Positions 38,852 through 47,751 of a stretch of DNA of 64,000 bases are shown here, piece after piece. The stretch lies in NCBI RefSeq assembly GCF_041154385.1, contig NZ_AP028929.1, forward strand, positions 682,001-746,000. Reading direction: 5' to 3'. The stretch is from Streptococcus sp. SN-1. Lineage in GTDB: Bacteria; Bacillota; Bacilli; Lactobacillales; Streptococcaceae. The translations under genes and the position numbers were made by a program. The notes under the pieces were generated by a model. It did not search any database, was not told the origin of the DNA, and saw nothing but the letters and a program-made list of their open reading frames with translations. The number at the start of each line of letters is the position of its first letter. Positions within the stretch are counted from its first letter, which is position 1.

Positions 38852-39615
38852 TGGCATTACTTGAAGTAAAACAGTTAACCAAACATTTTGGCGGTCTAAC
38901 AGCTGTTGGAGATGTGACTCTTGAATTGAACGAAGGGGAACTGGTTGGACTAATCGGTCCAAATGGAGCTGGGAAAACCACCCTTTTCAACCTCTTGACG
39001 GGTGTTTATGAACCAAGCGAGGGAACAGTAACCCTAGATGGTCACCTTTTGAATGGAAAGTCACCTTATAAGATTGCTTCTTTGGGACTTGGACGTACAT
39101 TCCAAAATATCCGTCTCTTTAAAGATTTAACAGTTTTGGACAATGTTTTGATTGCTTTTGGCAACCATCACAAACAACATGTTTTTGCTAGTTTTTTGCG
39201 CTTACCAGCTTTTTACAAGAGTGAAAAAGAATTAAAGGCTAAAGCCTTGGAATTGCTTAAAATCTTTGATTTGGATGGTGATGCAGAGACTCTTGCTAAA
39301 AATCTTGCCTACGGACAACAACGTCGTTTGGAAATTGTTCGTGCCCTCGCTACGGAACCTAAAATTCTCTTTTTAGATGAACCAGCAGCAGGTATGAACC
39401 CACAGGAAACAGCCGAATTGACTGAGTTAATTCGTCGTATCAAAGATGAATTTAAGATTACGATCATGCTGATTGAACACGATATGAATCTGGTCATGGA
39501 AGTAACAGAACGTATCTACGTACTTGAATATGGTCGCTTGATTGCACAAGGAACTCCTGACGAAATTAAGACCAATAAACGCGTTATCGAAGCTTATCTA
39601 GGAGGTGAAGCCTAA
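38851..39615 (+). CDS. livG: Branched-chain amino acid ABC transporter ATPase LivG
   Basis: A 254-residue ABC ATPase with Walker A GPNGAGKTT, the LivG-type signature LAYGQQRRLE, Walker B ILFLDEPAAGMNP and the H-loop in LIEHDM. It overlaps both neighbours by one base (TAATG), so livM, livG and livF are translationally coupled. Confidence 0.95.
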   Translation: MALLEVKQLTKHFGGLTAVGDVTLELNEGELVGLIGPNGAGKTTLFNLLTGVYEPSEGTVTLDGHLLNGKSPYKIASLGLGRTFQNIRLFKDLTVLDNVLIAFGNHHKQHVFASFLRLPAFYKSEKELKAKALELLKIFDLDGDAETLAKNLAYGQQRRLEIVRALATEPKILFLDEPAAGMNPQETAELTELIRRIKDEFKITIMLIEHDMNLVMEVTERIYVLEYGRLIAQGTPDEIKTNKRVIEAYLGGEA

Positions 39616-40325
39616 TGTCTATGTTAAAAGTTGATAATCTTTCTGTGCATTACGGCATGATCCAAGCAGTCCGTGATGTAAGCTTTGAAGTGAATGAAGG
39701 AGAAGTTGTTTCCCTTATCGGTGCCAATGGTGCTGGTAAAACAACCATTCTCCGTACCTTGTCTGGTTTGGTTAGACCGAGTTCAGGAAAGATTGAATTT
39801 TTAGGTCAAGAAATCCAAAAAATGCCAGCTCAGAAAATCGTAGCAGGTGGTCTTTCACAAGTACCAGAAGGACGCCACGTCTTCCCTGGCTTGACTGTTA
39901 TGGAAAATCTAGAAATGGGAGCTTTCTTAAAGAAAAATCGTGAAGAAAATCAAGCTAATTTGAAGAAAGTTTTCTCACGCTTCCCACGTCTTGAAGAACG
40001 GAAGAACCAAGATGCAGCTACTCTTTCAGGGGGAGAACAGCAAATGCTTGCCATGGGACGCGCCCTCATGTCAACACCAAAACTTCTTCTTTTAGATGAA
40101 CCATCAATGGGACTTGCCCCAATCTTTATCCAAGAGATTTTTGATATCATTCAAGACATCCAGAAACAAGGAACAACCGTCCTCTTGATTGAACAAAATG
40201 CCAATAAAGCACTCGCAATCTCTGACCGAGGCTATGTATTGGAAACAGGGAAAATCGTTCTATCAGGAACAGGAAAAGAACTCGCTTCATCAGAAGAAGT
40301 CAGAAAAGCATACCTAGGTGGCTAA
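39615..40325 (+). CDS. livF: Branched-chain amino acid ABC transporter ATPase LivF
   Basis: A 236-residue ABC ATPase, the partner of LivG. Walker A is GANGAGKTT, the signature LSGGEQQML, Walker B LLLLDEPSMGLAP and the switch residue follows in LIEQNA. It is the last gene of the liv operon, and a terminator overlaps its end. Confidence 0.95.
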   Translation: MSMLKVDNLSVHYGMIQAVRDVSFEVNEGEVVSLIGANGAGKTTILRTLSGLVRPSSGKIEFLGQEIQKMPAQKIVAGGLSQVPEGRHVFPGLTVMENLEMGAFLKKNREENQANLKKVFSRFPRLEERKNQDAATLSGGEQQMLAMGRALMSTPKLLLLDEPSMGLAPIFIQEIFDIIQDIQKQGTTVLLIEQNANKALAISDRGYVLETGKIVLSGTGKELASSEEVRKAYLGG

Positions 40326-40350
40326 AACAATCCACTGGATTGTTTTAATC
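40324..40350 (+). terminator. Terminator after livF
   Basis: Perfect 10-bp stem AAAACAATCC / GGATTGTTTT around ACT; the T-rich right arm provides the U tract. Confidence 0.75.
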
Positions 40351-40631
40351 GGTGGATAAGGATTACGAAGCAATCATCACTATTGTCCGGGGGACCTTTT
40401 TAGTCGGTAGATTGAGATTGCAAACAAATCTGTACCTACATTGAAAGGTTAATTTCTAATAATTGAAAAATCGAATGAAAGGTATCTTACCTTCATTCAT
40501 AGAGCTCGATTTCAGAGCTCTTTTTGCTAGCTTATTCATACTTTTCTGAATTTTGAAAAAGAAATGTAAGCGTTTGATAGATTTACAAAAAGATTGTATA
40601 ATAGGGATAAGAATAGAAAAGGAGAAGTCTC
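40351..40631 (+). other. Intergenic gap after livF with two further hairpins
   Basis: No credible gene. It holds a strong hairpin GAATGAAAGGTA / TACCTTCATTC (40473-40498), then a textbook terminator AGAGCTC / GAGCTCT with TTTTT (40501-40526), and a weaker GTCC-GGG-GGAC hairpin followed by CTTTTTAG near 40386-40401. The pair at 40473-40526 could be the 3' part of a small RNA, but I see no convincing promoter for one. The end of the gap carries the acuB promoter (TTTACA near 40583 and TATAAT near 40600). Confidence 0.5.
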
Positions 40632-41288
40632 ATGGCAGTTAAAGATTTTATGACCCGCAAGGTAGTGTATATTAGTCCAGATACAACAGTATCTCATGCA
40701 GCAGATTTGATGAGAGAGCAAGGTTTGCACCGCTTGCCTGTTATCGAAAATGATCAATTGGTTGGTTTGGTAACTGAGGGAACCATTGCGCAAGCTAGCC
40801 CCTCAAAAGCAACAAGTCTTTCTATCTATGAGATGAACTATCTTCTGAATAAGACCAAAGTAAAAGATGTCATGATTCGCGATGTTGTTACTGTGTCAGG
40901 CTATGCTAGTCTAGAAGATGCAACTTATCTGATGCTGAAAAACAAGATTGGTATTCTTCCTGTTGTTGATAACCATCAAGTATATGGGGTTATTACTGAT
41001 CGTGACGTTTTCCAAGCCTTTCTTGAAATTGCTGGTTACGGTGAAGAAGGAATTCGTGTGCGCTTTGTTACAGAAGATGAAGTCGGTGTTCTCGGAAAGA
41101 TTGTTTCTTTGATTGTAGAAGAAAATTTGAATATCTCCCATACAGTAAATATTCCGCGTAAGGATGGTAAGGTCATTATCGAAGTTCAAATCGATGGATC
41201 AATCGATTTACCAGCCTTGAAAGAAAAATTTGAATCAGAGAATATTCAAGTAGAAGAAATCACTCGTACTTCAGCAAAAGTCTTGTAA
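40632..41288 (+). CDS. CBS-domain and ACT-domain protein (AcuB-like)
   Basis: A 218-residue cytoplasmic protein with two CBS domains (about 1-65 and 75-130; MAVKDFMTRKVVYISPDTTV and VKDVMIRDVVTV) and a C-terminal ACT domain (about 140-210). CBS pairs bind adenine nucleotides and ACT domains bind amino acids, so it is a likely metabolite sensor. The AcuB name comes from Bacillus; the role in streptococci is not known. It stands alone between a promoter and a terminator, beside the liv operon. Confidence 0.85.
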   Translation: MAVKDFMTRKVVYISPDTTVSHAADLMREQGLHRLPVIENDQLVGLVTEGTIAQASPSKATSLSIYEMNYLLNKTKVKDVMIRDVVTVSGYASLEDATYLMLKNKIGILPVVDNHQVYGVITDRDVFQAFLEIAGYGEEGIRVRFVTEDEVGVLGKIVSLIVEENLNISHTVNIPRKDGKVIIEVQIDGSIDLPALKEKFESENIQVEEITRTSAKVL

Positions 41289-41293
41289 GAAGG

Positions 41294-41318
41294 GAAGCCG
41301 AAAGGCTTCTTTTTACGT
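41294..41318 (+). terminator. Terminator after the CBS/ACT gene
   Basis: Stem GAAGCC / GGCTTC with a GAAA tetraloop, followed by TTTTT. Confidence 0.9.
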
Positions 41319-41396
41319 GCAATAAGGGATTAGAGCAAAAGATGGAAAGAAATGATAGATTATGGTATAATAAAATGATACAAAAAAGGAGTATTT

Positions 41397-42492
41397 ATGG
41401 ACATTTCAGAAATTCGTCAGAAAATTGACGCAAATCGTGAAAAATTAGCTTCTTTCAGGGGGTCTCTTTGACCTCGAAGGTTTAGAGGAAGAGATTGCCA
41501 TCTTGGAAAACAAGATGACAGAACCTGATTTTTGGAACGATAATATCGCGGCCCAAAAAACGTCGCAAGAATTAAATGAATTAAAAAACACCTACAACAC
41601 CTTCCACAAAATGGAAGAGTTGCAGGATGAAGTTGAAATTTTATTAGACTTTTTAGCTGAAGATGAGTCGGTGCATGAAGAATTGGTTGAACAGTTGTCA
41701 GAACTGGATAAGATGATGACCAGTTACGAGATGACCTTGCTCTTGTCAGAACCTTATGACCATAATAATGCGATTTTGGAAATTCATCCAGGATCAGGTG
41801 GTACTGAAGCTCAGGACTGGGGTGATATGTTGCTTCGTATGTACACTCGCTATGGAAATGCTAAAGGCTTTAAAGTGGAAGTACTGGATTACCAAGCAGG
41901 AGATGAAGCTGGTATCAAGTCAGTAACCTTATCATTTGAAGGACCTAATGCCTATGGTCTTCTCAAGTCAGAAATGGGGGTACACCGTTTGGTGCGAATT
42001 TCACCATTTGACTCTGCTAAACGTCGCCATACCTCTTTCACATCTGTAGAAGTGATGCCAGAGTTGGATGATACCATTGAAGTGGAAATCCGTGAAGATG
42101 ATATCAAGATGGACACCTTCCGTTCAGGTGGTGCTGGTGGACAAAACGTCAATAAGGTTTCAACAGGTGTACGTTTAACACACATTCCAACTGGGACTGT
42201 TGTCCAGTCAACGGTCGATCGTACCCAGTATGGAAATAGAGATCGTGCCATGAAGATGTTGCAGGCTAAGCTCTATCAAATGGAGCAAGAAAAGAAAGCA
42301 GCGGAAGTTGATTCCCTCAAGGGTGAGAAAAAGGAAATCACATGGGGAAGCCAAATCCGTTCATATGTTTTTACGCCATATACTATGGTAAAAGATCACC
42401 GAACTAGCTTTGAAGTTGCACAAGTAGATAAGGTTATGGATGGAGACCTAGATGGTTTTATTGATGCCTATCTCAAGTGGAGAATCAGCTAA
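41397..42492 (+). CDS. prfB: Peptide chain release factor 2, with programmed +1 frameshift
   Basis: RF2 ends translation at UGA and UAA. The gene starts at ATG 41397 (AAAAAGGAG site) and reads 24 codons to an in-frame TGA at 41469-41471. A +1 shift at CTT-TGA continues the frame at GAC 41470 to the stop at 42492, giving about 364 residues. The second part contains the tripeptide-type SPF codon-recognition motif ([15 protein letters not shown]) and the catalytic GGQ in [12 protein letters not shown]. It is followed 17 bases later by ftsE. Confidence 0.96.
41457..41472 (+). promoter_or_regulatory. RF2 autoregulatory frameshift site
   Basis: The classical signal AGGGGGTCTCTTTGAC: an internal Shine-Dalgarno (AGGGGG), the slippery CTT and the UGA stop followed by C. 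When RF2 is scarce the ribosome pauses at UGA and slips +1, making more RF2. Confidence 0.96.
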
Positions 42493-42509
42493 GATAGAAA
42501 GGAACTCAC

Positions 42510-43202
42510 ATGTCAATTATTGAAATGAGAGATGTCGTCAAAAAATACGATAACGGAACGACTGCCCTACGTGGTGTTTCGGTAAGCGTTCAACCAGGGG
42601 AATTTGTTTACATCGTAGGACCTTCAGGAGCTGGGAAATCAACCTTTATTCGTTCTTTGTATCGCGAAGTAAAAATCGAAAAAGGAAGCTTATCTGTTGC
42701 TGGTTTTAATCTGGTTAAAATTAAAAAGAAAGATGTTCCTCTCCTACGTCGTAGTGTTGGGGTTGTCTTCCAAGATTATAAACTGTTACCAAAGAAAACC
42801 GTTTATGAAAATATTGCTTATGCAATGGAGGTAATTGGAGAAAGTCGCCGTAATATCAAAAAACGTGTTATGGAAGTTTTAGACTTGGTTGGATTGAAGC
42901 ATAAGGTTCGTTCTTTCCCAAATGAACTTTCGGGGGGAGAACAACAGCGTATTGCGATAGCGCGTGCTATTGTAAATAATCCAAAAGTATTGATTGCGGA
43001 CGAACCAACAGGAAACTTGGACCCAGATAATTCATGGGAAATTATGAATTTGTTGGAACGCATCAATCTCCAAGGTACAACTGTCTTGATGGCGACCCAC
43101 AACAGTCAGATTGTAAATACCTTGCGCCACCGTGTCATTGCCATTGAAAATGGCCGTGTCGTTCGTGACGAAGCTAAAGGAGAATATGGATACGATGATT
43201 AG
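42510..43202 (+). CDS. ftsE: Cell division ATPase FtsE
   Basis: A 230-residue ABC ATPase that, with FtsX, activates peptidoglycan hydrolases (PcsB in streptococci) at the division septum. Walker A is GPSGAGKST, the signature LSGGEQQR, and Walker B VLIADEPTGNLDP. It overlaps ftsX by eight bases. Confidence 0.95.
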   Translation: MSIIEMRDVVKKYDNGTTALRGVSVSVQPGEFVYIVGPSGAGKSTFIRSLYREVKIEKGSLSVAGFNLVKIKKKDVPLLRRSVGVVFQDYKLLPKKTVYENIAYAMEVIGESRRNIKKRVMEVLDLVGLKHKVRSFPNELSGGEQQRIAIARAIVNNPKVLIADEPTGNLDPDNSWEIMNLLERINLQGTTVLMATHNSQIVNTLRHRVIAIENGRVVRDEAKGEYGYDD

Positions 43203-44121
43203 TAGATTTTTTCGTCATTTATTTGAATCATTAAAAAGTTTGAAACGAAATGGCTGGATGACAGTAGCAGCTGTCAGTTCGGTTATGATTACTTTGACTT
43301 TAGTTGCAATATTTGCATCTGTTATCTTTAATACGGCTAAACTCGCTACAGATATTGAAAACAATGTCCGAGTAATGGTATATATTCGTAAGGACGTAGC
43401 TGACAATAGTGAGACCATTGAAAAAGAAGGTCAAACTGTTACAAATAATGACTACCATAAGGTATACGATGCTTTGAAAGGTATGTCAACTGTTAAAAGT
43501 GTTACCTTTTCAAGTAAAGAAGAACAATATGAAAAGTTGACCGAAACAATGGGGGACAACTGGAAAATCTTTGAAGGGGATGCCAATCCTCTCTATGATG
43601 CATATATTGTTGACACCAACACGCCAAGCGATGTAAAGACAGTAGCAGAAGAGGCTAAGAAAATTGAAGGTGTATCAGAAGTTCAAGATGGTGGTGCCAA
43701 TACAGAACGCTTGTTTAAGTTAGCCTCATTTATTCGTGTCTGGGGATTAGTTATCGCGGGATTATTGATTTTCATTGCGGTGTTCTTGATTTCTAATACG
43801 ATTCGTATCACCATTATTTCACGAAGCCGTGAAATTCAAATCATGCGTTTAGTAGGTGCTAAGAACGGCTATATCCGTGGACCTTTCTTGCTTGAAGGAG
43901 CCTTCATTGGTTTGCTTGGAGCAACCCTTCCGTCAGTTCTGGTATTTATTGTCTATAAAATGGTTTACCAATCGGTTAATAAGTCATTGGTTGGTCAGAA
44001 CCTTTCAATGATATCACCAGAAGTATTCAGTCCACTGATGATTGCCTTATTATTTGTGATTGGAATTTTTATCGGTTCAATCGGATCAGGAATTTCAATG
44101 CGCCGATTCCTGAAAATCTAA
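43195..44121 (+). CDS. ftsX: Cell division membrane protein FtsX
   Basis: A 308-residue membrane protein with four membrane segments (one at about 25-50 and three in the C-terminal half) and a large extracellular domain (about 55-170) that contacts PcsB in pneumococcus. The ATG at 43195 gives the standard MISRFFRHLFESLKSLKRN start and length; ATG 43186 is only four bases from the AAAGGAG site and would add three residues. It is co-translated with ftsE. Confidence 0.94.
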   Translation: MISRFFRHLFESLKSLKRNGWMTVAAVSSVMITLTLVAIFASVIFNTAKLATDIENNVRVMVYIRKDVADNSETIEKEGQTVTNNDYHKVYDALKGMSTVKSVTFSSKEEQYEKLTETMGDNWKIFEGDANPLYDAYIVDTNTPSDVKTVAEEAKKIEGVSEVQDGGANTERLFKLASFIRVWGLVIAGLLIFIAVFLISNTIRITIISRSREIQIMRLVGAKNGYIRGPFLLEGAFIGLLGATLPSVLVFIVYKMVYQSVNKSLVGQNLSMISPEVFSPLMIALLFVIGIFIGSIGSGISMRRFLKI

Positions 44122-44140
44122 AATAAAATAGAAGTATATT

Positions 44141-44168
44141 TGAGGAGATTTTAATATCTCCTTTTTTG
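44141..44168 (+). terminator. Terminator after ftsX
   Basis: Stem GGAGAT / ATCTCC with a TTTAAT-like loop, followed by six T. Confidence 0.85.
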
Positions 44169-44212
44169 CTACAAAAATTTTAGAAAAAAGTGTACTTTTT
44201 TTTATAAAAGCC

Positions 44213-44280
44213 TTTACAAAAAAAATTAAAGTGGTATAATTAAATCATAAAAGGTGCAAACGTTTTCGTAAAACGTTTGC
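44213..44280 (+). promoter_or_regulatory. ptsG promoter with large palindrome downstream
   Basis: TTTACA (44213-44218), a 16-bp spacer and TATAAT (44235-44240). Starting 15 bases after the -10 is a perfect palindrome of two 11-base arms (GCAAACGTTTT / AAAACGTTTGC, 44256-44280) around CGT. The left arm matches most of the CcpA cre consensus. Bound protein here would act as a roadblock; the RNA would also form a strong 5' hairpin. Confidence 0.7.
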
Positions 44281-44305
44281 CTAAATAAAAATAAAGGAGA
44301 TTTGA

Positions 44306-46486
44306 ATGATGAAAGATACATTCAAAAATGTCTTGTCTTTCGAATTTTGGCAAAAATTCGGTAAGGCTTTGATGGTGGTTATTGCCGTTATGCCGGCTGC
44401 TGGTTTGATGATTTCAATCGGTAAGTCTATCGTGATGATTAACCCAACCTTTGCACCACTTGTAATCACTGGTGGAATTCTTGAGCAAATTGGTTGGGGG
44501 GTTATCGGTAACCTTCACATTTTGTTTGCCCTAGCCATTGGAGGTAGCTGGGCTAAAGAACGTGCTGGTGGTGCTTTCGCCGCTGGTCTTGCCTTCATCT
44601 TGATTAACCGTATCACTGGTACAATCTTTGGTGTATCAGGAGATATGTTAAAAAATCCAGATGCTATGGTAACTACTCTATTCGGTGGTTCAATCAAAGT
44701 TGCTGATTACTTTATCAGTGTTCTTGAAGCTCCAGCCTTGAACATGGGTGTATTCGTAGGGATTATCTCAGGTTTTGTAGGGGCAACTGCTTACAACAAA
44801 TACTATAATTTCCGTAAACTTCCTGATGCACTTTCATTCTTCAACGGGAAACGTTTCGTACCATTTGTAGTTATTCTTCGTTCAGCAATCGCTGCAATTC
44901 TACTTGCTGCATTCTGGCCAGTAGTCCAAACAGGTATCAATAGCTTTGGTATCTGGATTGCTAACTCACAAGAAACTGCTCCAATCCTTGCACCATTCTT
45001 GTATGGTACTTTGGAACGTTTGCTCTTGCCATTTGGTCTTCACCACATGTTGACAATCCCAATGAACTACACAGCTCTTGGTGGTACTTATGAGATTTTG
45101 ACAGGTGCAGCTAAAGGTACTCAAGTATTTGGTCAAGACCCACTTTGGCTTGCATGGGTAACAGACCTTGTAAACCTTAAAGGTACTGATGCTAGTCAAT
45201 ACCAACACTTGTTAGATACTGTTCACCCAGCTCGTTTCAAAGTTGGACAAATGATTGGTTCATTCGGTATCTTGATGGGTGTGGTTGTGGCTATCTACCG
45301 TAATGTTGATGCTGACAAGAAACATAAATACAAAGGTATGATGATTGCAACAGCTCTTGCAACATTCTTGACAGGGGTTACTGAACCAATCGAATACATG
45401 TTCATGTTTGTAGCAACACCTATGTATCTTGTTTACTCACTTGTTCAAGGTGCTGCCTTCGCTATGGCTGACGTTGTGAACCTACGTATGCACTCATTCG
45501 GTTCAATCGAGTTCTTGACTCGTACACCTATTGCAATCAGTGCTGGTATCGGTATGGATATCATTAACTTCATTTGGGTAACTGTTCTCTTTGCTGTAAT
45601 CATGTACTTTATCGCAAACTTCATGATTCAAAAATTCAACTACGCAACTCCAGGGCGTAACGGAAACTACGAAACTGCTGAAGGTTCAGAAGAATCTAGC
45701 AGCGAAGTGAAAGTTGCAGCAGGTTCTCAAGCTGTAAACATTATCAACCTTCTTGGTGGACGTGCAAACATCGTTGATGTTGACGCATGTATGACTCGTC
45801 TTCGTGTAACTGTTAAAGATGCAGATAAAGTAGGAAATGCAGAGCAATGGAAAGCAGAAGGAGCTATGGGTCTTGTCATGAAAGGACAAGGGGTTCAAGC
45901 TATCTACGGTCCAAAAGCTGACGTATTGAAATCTGATATCCAAGATATCCTTGATTCAGGTGAAATCATTCCTGAAACTCTTCCAAGCCAAATGACTGAA
46001 GCACAACAAAACACTGTTCACTTCAAAGGTCTTACTGAGGAAGTTTACTCAGTAGCAGACGGTCAAGTTATTGCTTTGGAACAAGTAAAAGATCCAGTAT
46101 TTGCTCAAAAAATGATGGGTGATGGATTTGCAGTAGAACCTACAAATGGAAACATTGTATCTCCAGTTTCAGGTACTGTATCAAGCATCTTCCCAACAAA
46201 ACATGCTCTTGGTATTGTGACTGAAGCAGGTCTTGAAGTATTGGTTCACATTGGTTTGGACACAGTAAGTCTTGAAGGTAAACCATTTACAGTTCATGTT
46301 GCTGAAGGACAAAAAGTTGCAGCAGGTGATCTTCTTGTCACAGCTGACTTGGATGCTATCCGTGCAGCAGGACGTGAAACTTCAACAGTAGTTGTCTTCA
46401 CAAATGGTGATGCAATTAAATCAGTTAAATTAGAAAAAACAGGTTCTCTTGCAGCTAAAACAGCAGTTGCTAAAGTAGAATTGTAA
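44306..46486 (+). CDS. ptsG: PTS glucose-type transporter, EIICBA fusion
   Basis: A 726-residue transporter that imports and phosphorylates a sugar, probably glucose. The membrane EIIC domain (about 1-430) has the LPFGLHHMLTIPMNYT motif and the GVTEPIEYMFMFVAP-like gate segment. EIIB (about 475-560) has the phosphorylated Cys in VDACMTRLRV, and EIIA (about 590-726) has the active His in VLVHIGLDTVSLEG. The domain order C-B-A is that of the glucose/N-acetylglucosamine family. Sugar identity follows from similarity to the pneumococcal gene at this place and is not proved. It is a single-gene unit. Confidence 0.9.
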   Translation: MMKDTFKNVLSFEFWQKFGKALMVVIAVMPAAGLMISIGKSIVMINPTFAPLVITGGILEQIGWGVIGNLHILFALAIGGSWAKERAGGAFAAGLAFILINRITGTIFGVSGDMLKNPDAMVTTLFGGSIKVADYFISVLEAPALNMGVFVGIISGFVGATAYNKYYNFRKLPDALSFFNGKRFVPFVVILRSAIAAILLAAFWPVVQTGINSFGIWIANSQETAPILAPFLYGTLERLLLPFGLHHMLTIPMNYTALGGTYEILTGAAKGTQVFGQDPLWLAWVTDLVNLKGTDASQYQHLLDTVHPARFKVGQMIGSFGILMGVVVAIYRNVDADKKHKYKGMMIATALATFLTGVTEPIEYMFMFVATPMYLVYSLVQGAAFAMADVVNLRMHSFGSIEFLTRTPIAISAGIGMDIINFIWVTVLFAVIMYFIANFMIQKFNYATPGRNGNYETAEGSEESSSEVKVAAGSQAVNIINLLGGRANIVDVDACMTRLRVTVKDADKVGNAEQWKAEGAMGLVMKGQGVQAIYGPKADVLKSDIQDILDSGEIIPETLPSQMTEAQQNTVHFKGLTEEVYSVADGQVIALEQVKDPVFAQKMMGDGFAVEPTNGNIVSPVSGTVSSIFPTKHALGIVTEAGLEVLVHIGLDTVSLEGKPFTVHVAEGQKVAAGDLLVTADLDAIRAAGRETSTVVVFTNGDAIKSVKLEKTGSLAAKTAVAKVEL

Positions 46487-46492
46487 TATACT

Positions 46493-46524
46493 TGAGGTTG
46501 GAAGCTGTATTCCAACCTCTTATT
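46493..46524 (+). terminator. Terminator after ptsG
   Basis: Ten-base-pair stem GAGGTTGGAA / TTCCAACCTC followed by TTATTTT. Confidence 0.85.
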
Positions 46525-46537
46525 TTGGGAGAAAAGA

Positions 46538-47353
46538 ATGAAATTTTTAACACTCAATACTCATAGTTGGATGGAAAAAGAAGCTGAGGAAAAATTCCAG
46601 ATTTTGCTTGAGGATATTCTTGAAAAAGACTATGATTTGATTTGTTTCCAAGAAATCAATCAGGAAATCACTTCGCCAGTGGTGGAGGTTAATGATCTCT
46701 ATCAACCTTTGCCAGCAGCTGAGCCTATTCACCAAGATCACTATGTTAGACTTTTGGTTGAAAAGTTGTCTGAGCAAGGGAAAAATTACTACTGGACTTG
46801 GGCCTATAACCATATCGGTTATGATCGCTACCACGAAGGTGTGGCTATCTTGTCTAAAACACCTATTGAAGCCAGAGAAATTTTGGTTTCAGATGTGGAT
46901 GATCCAACAGACTATCATACTCGCCGTGTTGCCTTGGCTGAAACTGTAGTCGATGGTAATGAACTTGCAGTTGCCAGTGTCCACCTTTCTTGGTGGGATA
47001 AAGGTTTCCAAGAAGAATGGGCACGATTTGAGGCTGTCTTGAAAGAATTGAACAAGCCACTTTTGCTTGCTGGAGATTTCAACAATCCAGCAGGTCAGGA
47101 AGGATACCAAGCTATTTTAGCAAGTCCATTAGGCTTACAAGACGCATTTGTAGTTGCTCAAGAGAAAAGTGGTAGCTATACTGTTCCACCAGAAATTGAT
47201 GGCTGGAAAGGGAACACTGAACCCCTTCGAATCGACTATGTTTTTACTACCAAAGAGTTAGCGGTGGAAAATTTACATGTCGTATTTGATGGTCACAAGA
47301 GTCCACAAGTGAGTGATCACTATGGCTTGAATGCTCTTTTAAACTGGAAATAA
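46538..47353 (+). CDS. Endonuclease/exonuclease/phosphatase family protein
   Basis: A 271-residue cytoplasmic protein of the metal-dependent EEP fold (MKFLTLNTHSW, CFQEINQE, SVHLSWWDKG, LAGDFNNPAG and the closing SDHYGLNA motif with the catalytic Asp-His). These enzymes hydrolyse phosphodiesters or phosphomonoesters; the substrate cannot be assigned. It follows ptsG after a terminator. The conserved pairing with ptsG in pneumococcal genomes suggests, but does not prove, a link to sugar metabolism. Confidence 0.85.
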   Translation: MKFLTLNTHSWMEKEAEEKFQILLEDILEKDYDLICFQEINQEITSPVVEVNDLYQPLPAAEPIHQDHYVRLLVEKLSEQGKNYYWTWAYNHIGYDRYHEGVAILSKTPIEAREILVSDVDDPTDYHTRRVALAETVVDGNELAVASVHLSWWDKGFQEEWARFEAVLKELNKPLLLAGDFNNPAGQEGYQAILASPLGLQDAFVVAQEKSGSYTVPPEIDGWKGNTEPLRIDYVFTTKELAVENLHVVFDGHKSPQVSDHYGLNALLNWK

Positions 47354-47359
47354 TAACTG

Positions 47360-47464
47360 ATACTCTTCGAAAATCAAATTCAAACCACGTCAACGTCGCC
47401 TTGCCGTACTCAAGTACAGCCTGCGGCTAGTTTCCTAGTTTGCTCTTTAATTTTCATTGAGTAT
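47360..47464 (+). repeat. MITE-like intergenic repeat, copy 1
   Basis: A 105-bp element with imperfect terminal inverted repeats (ATACTCTTCGAAAATCAAA at the left; the reverse complement of the right end reads ATACTCAATGAAAATTAAA). The interior includes CTGCGGCTAG...CTAGTTTGCTCTTT. The size and TIRs resemble the pneumococcal RUP family, but I cannot confirm the match. Confidence 0.75.
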
Positions 47465-47467
47465 GAA

Positions 47468-47500
47468 AAGAGGTTGGAATCATGAAGTTCCAGCCTTTTT
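47468..47500 (+). terminator. Terminator between the two repeats
   Basis: Stem GGTTGGAA / TTCCAGCC with TTTTTCT, much like the ptsG terminator. Confidence 0.65.
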
Positions 47501-47530
47501 CTGACTAGAAAAGGTACTGGAAATAGCCTA

Positions 47531-47681
47531 ATACTCTTCGAAAATCAAATTCAAACCACGTCAGCTTCACCTTGCTGTATAGATGTTACTGACTTCGTCA
47601 GTTCTATCTGCAACCTCAAAACAGTGTTTTGAGCAACCTGCGGCTAGCTTCCTAGTTTGATCTTTGATTTTCATTGAGTAT
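47531..47681 (+). repeat. MITE-like intergenic repeat, copy 2
   Basis: A 151-bp copy of the same element, with the same 19-bp terminal inverted repeats and TA at both flanks. It is longer than copy 1 because it carries two extra internal hairpins, ACTGAC-TTC-GTCAGT and CTCAAAAC-AGT-GTTTTGAG. Confidence 0.8.
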
Positions 47682-47751
47682 AAATAAGTGAGGATACTGA
47701 AATGGAATAAAATATGGTATAATTGGTAAGATAGATAGAATCGAGGATATT

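Noticed and set aside
40481..40556. Short frame starting ATGAAAGGTATCTT in the gap after livF
   Set aside because: It runs through a hairpin and a terminator, has no ribosome site and encodes about 24 residues without any recognisable feature.
44256..44280. The ptsG palindrome as a transcription terminator
   Set aside because: There is no T run after the right arm, and the element lies in the leader of an intact gene; an operator or RNA hairpin is more likely.
47360..47681. A CRISPR array or tandem duplication from the two similar repeats
   Set aside because: There are only two adjacent copies, of different length and with terminal inverted repeats and a terminator between them; there are no regular spacers and no cas genes.
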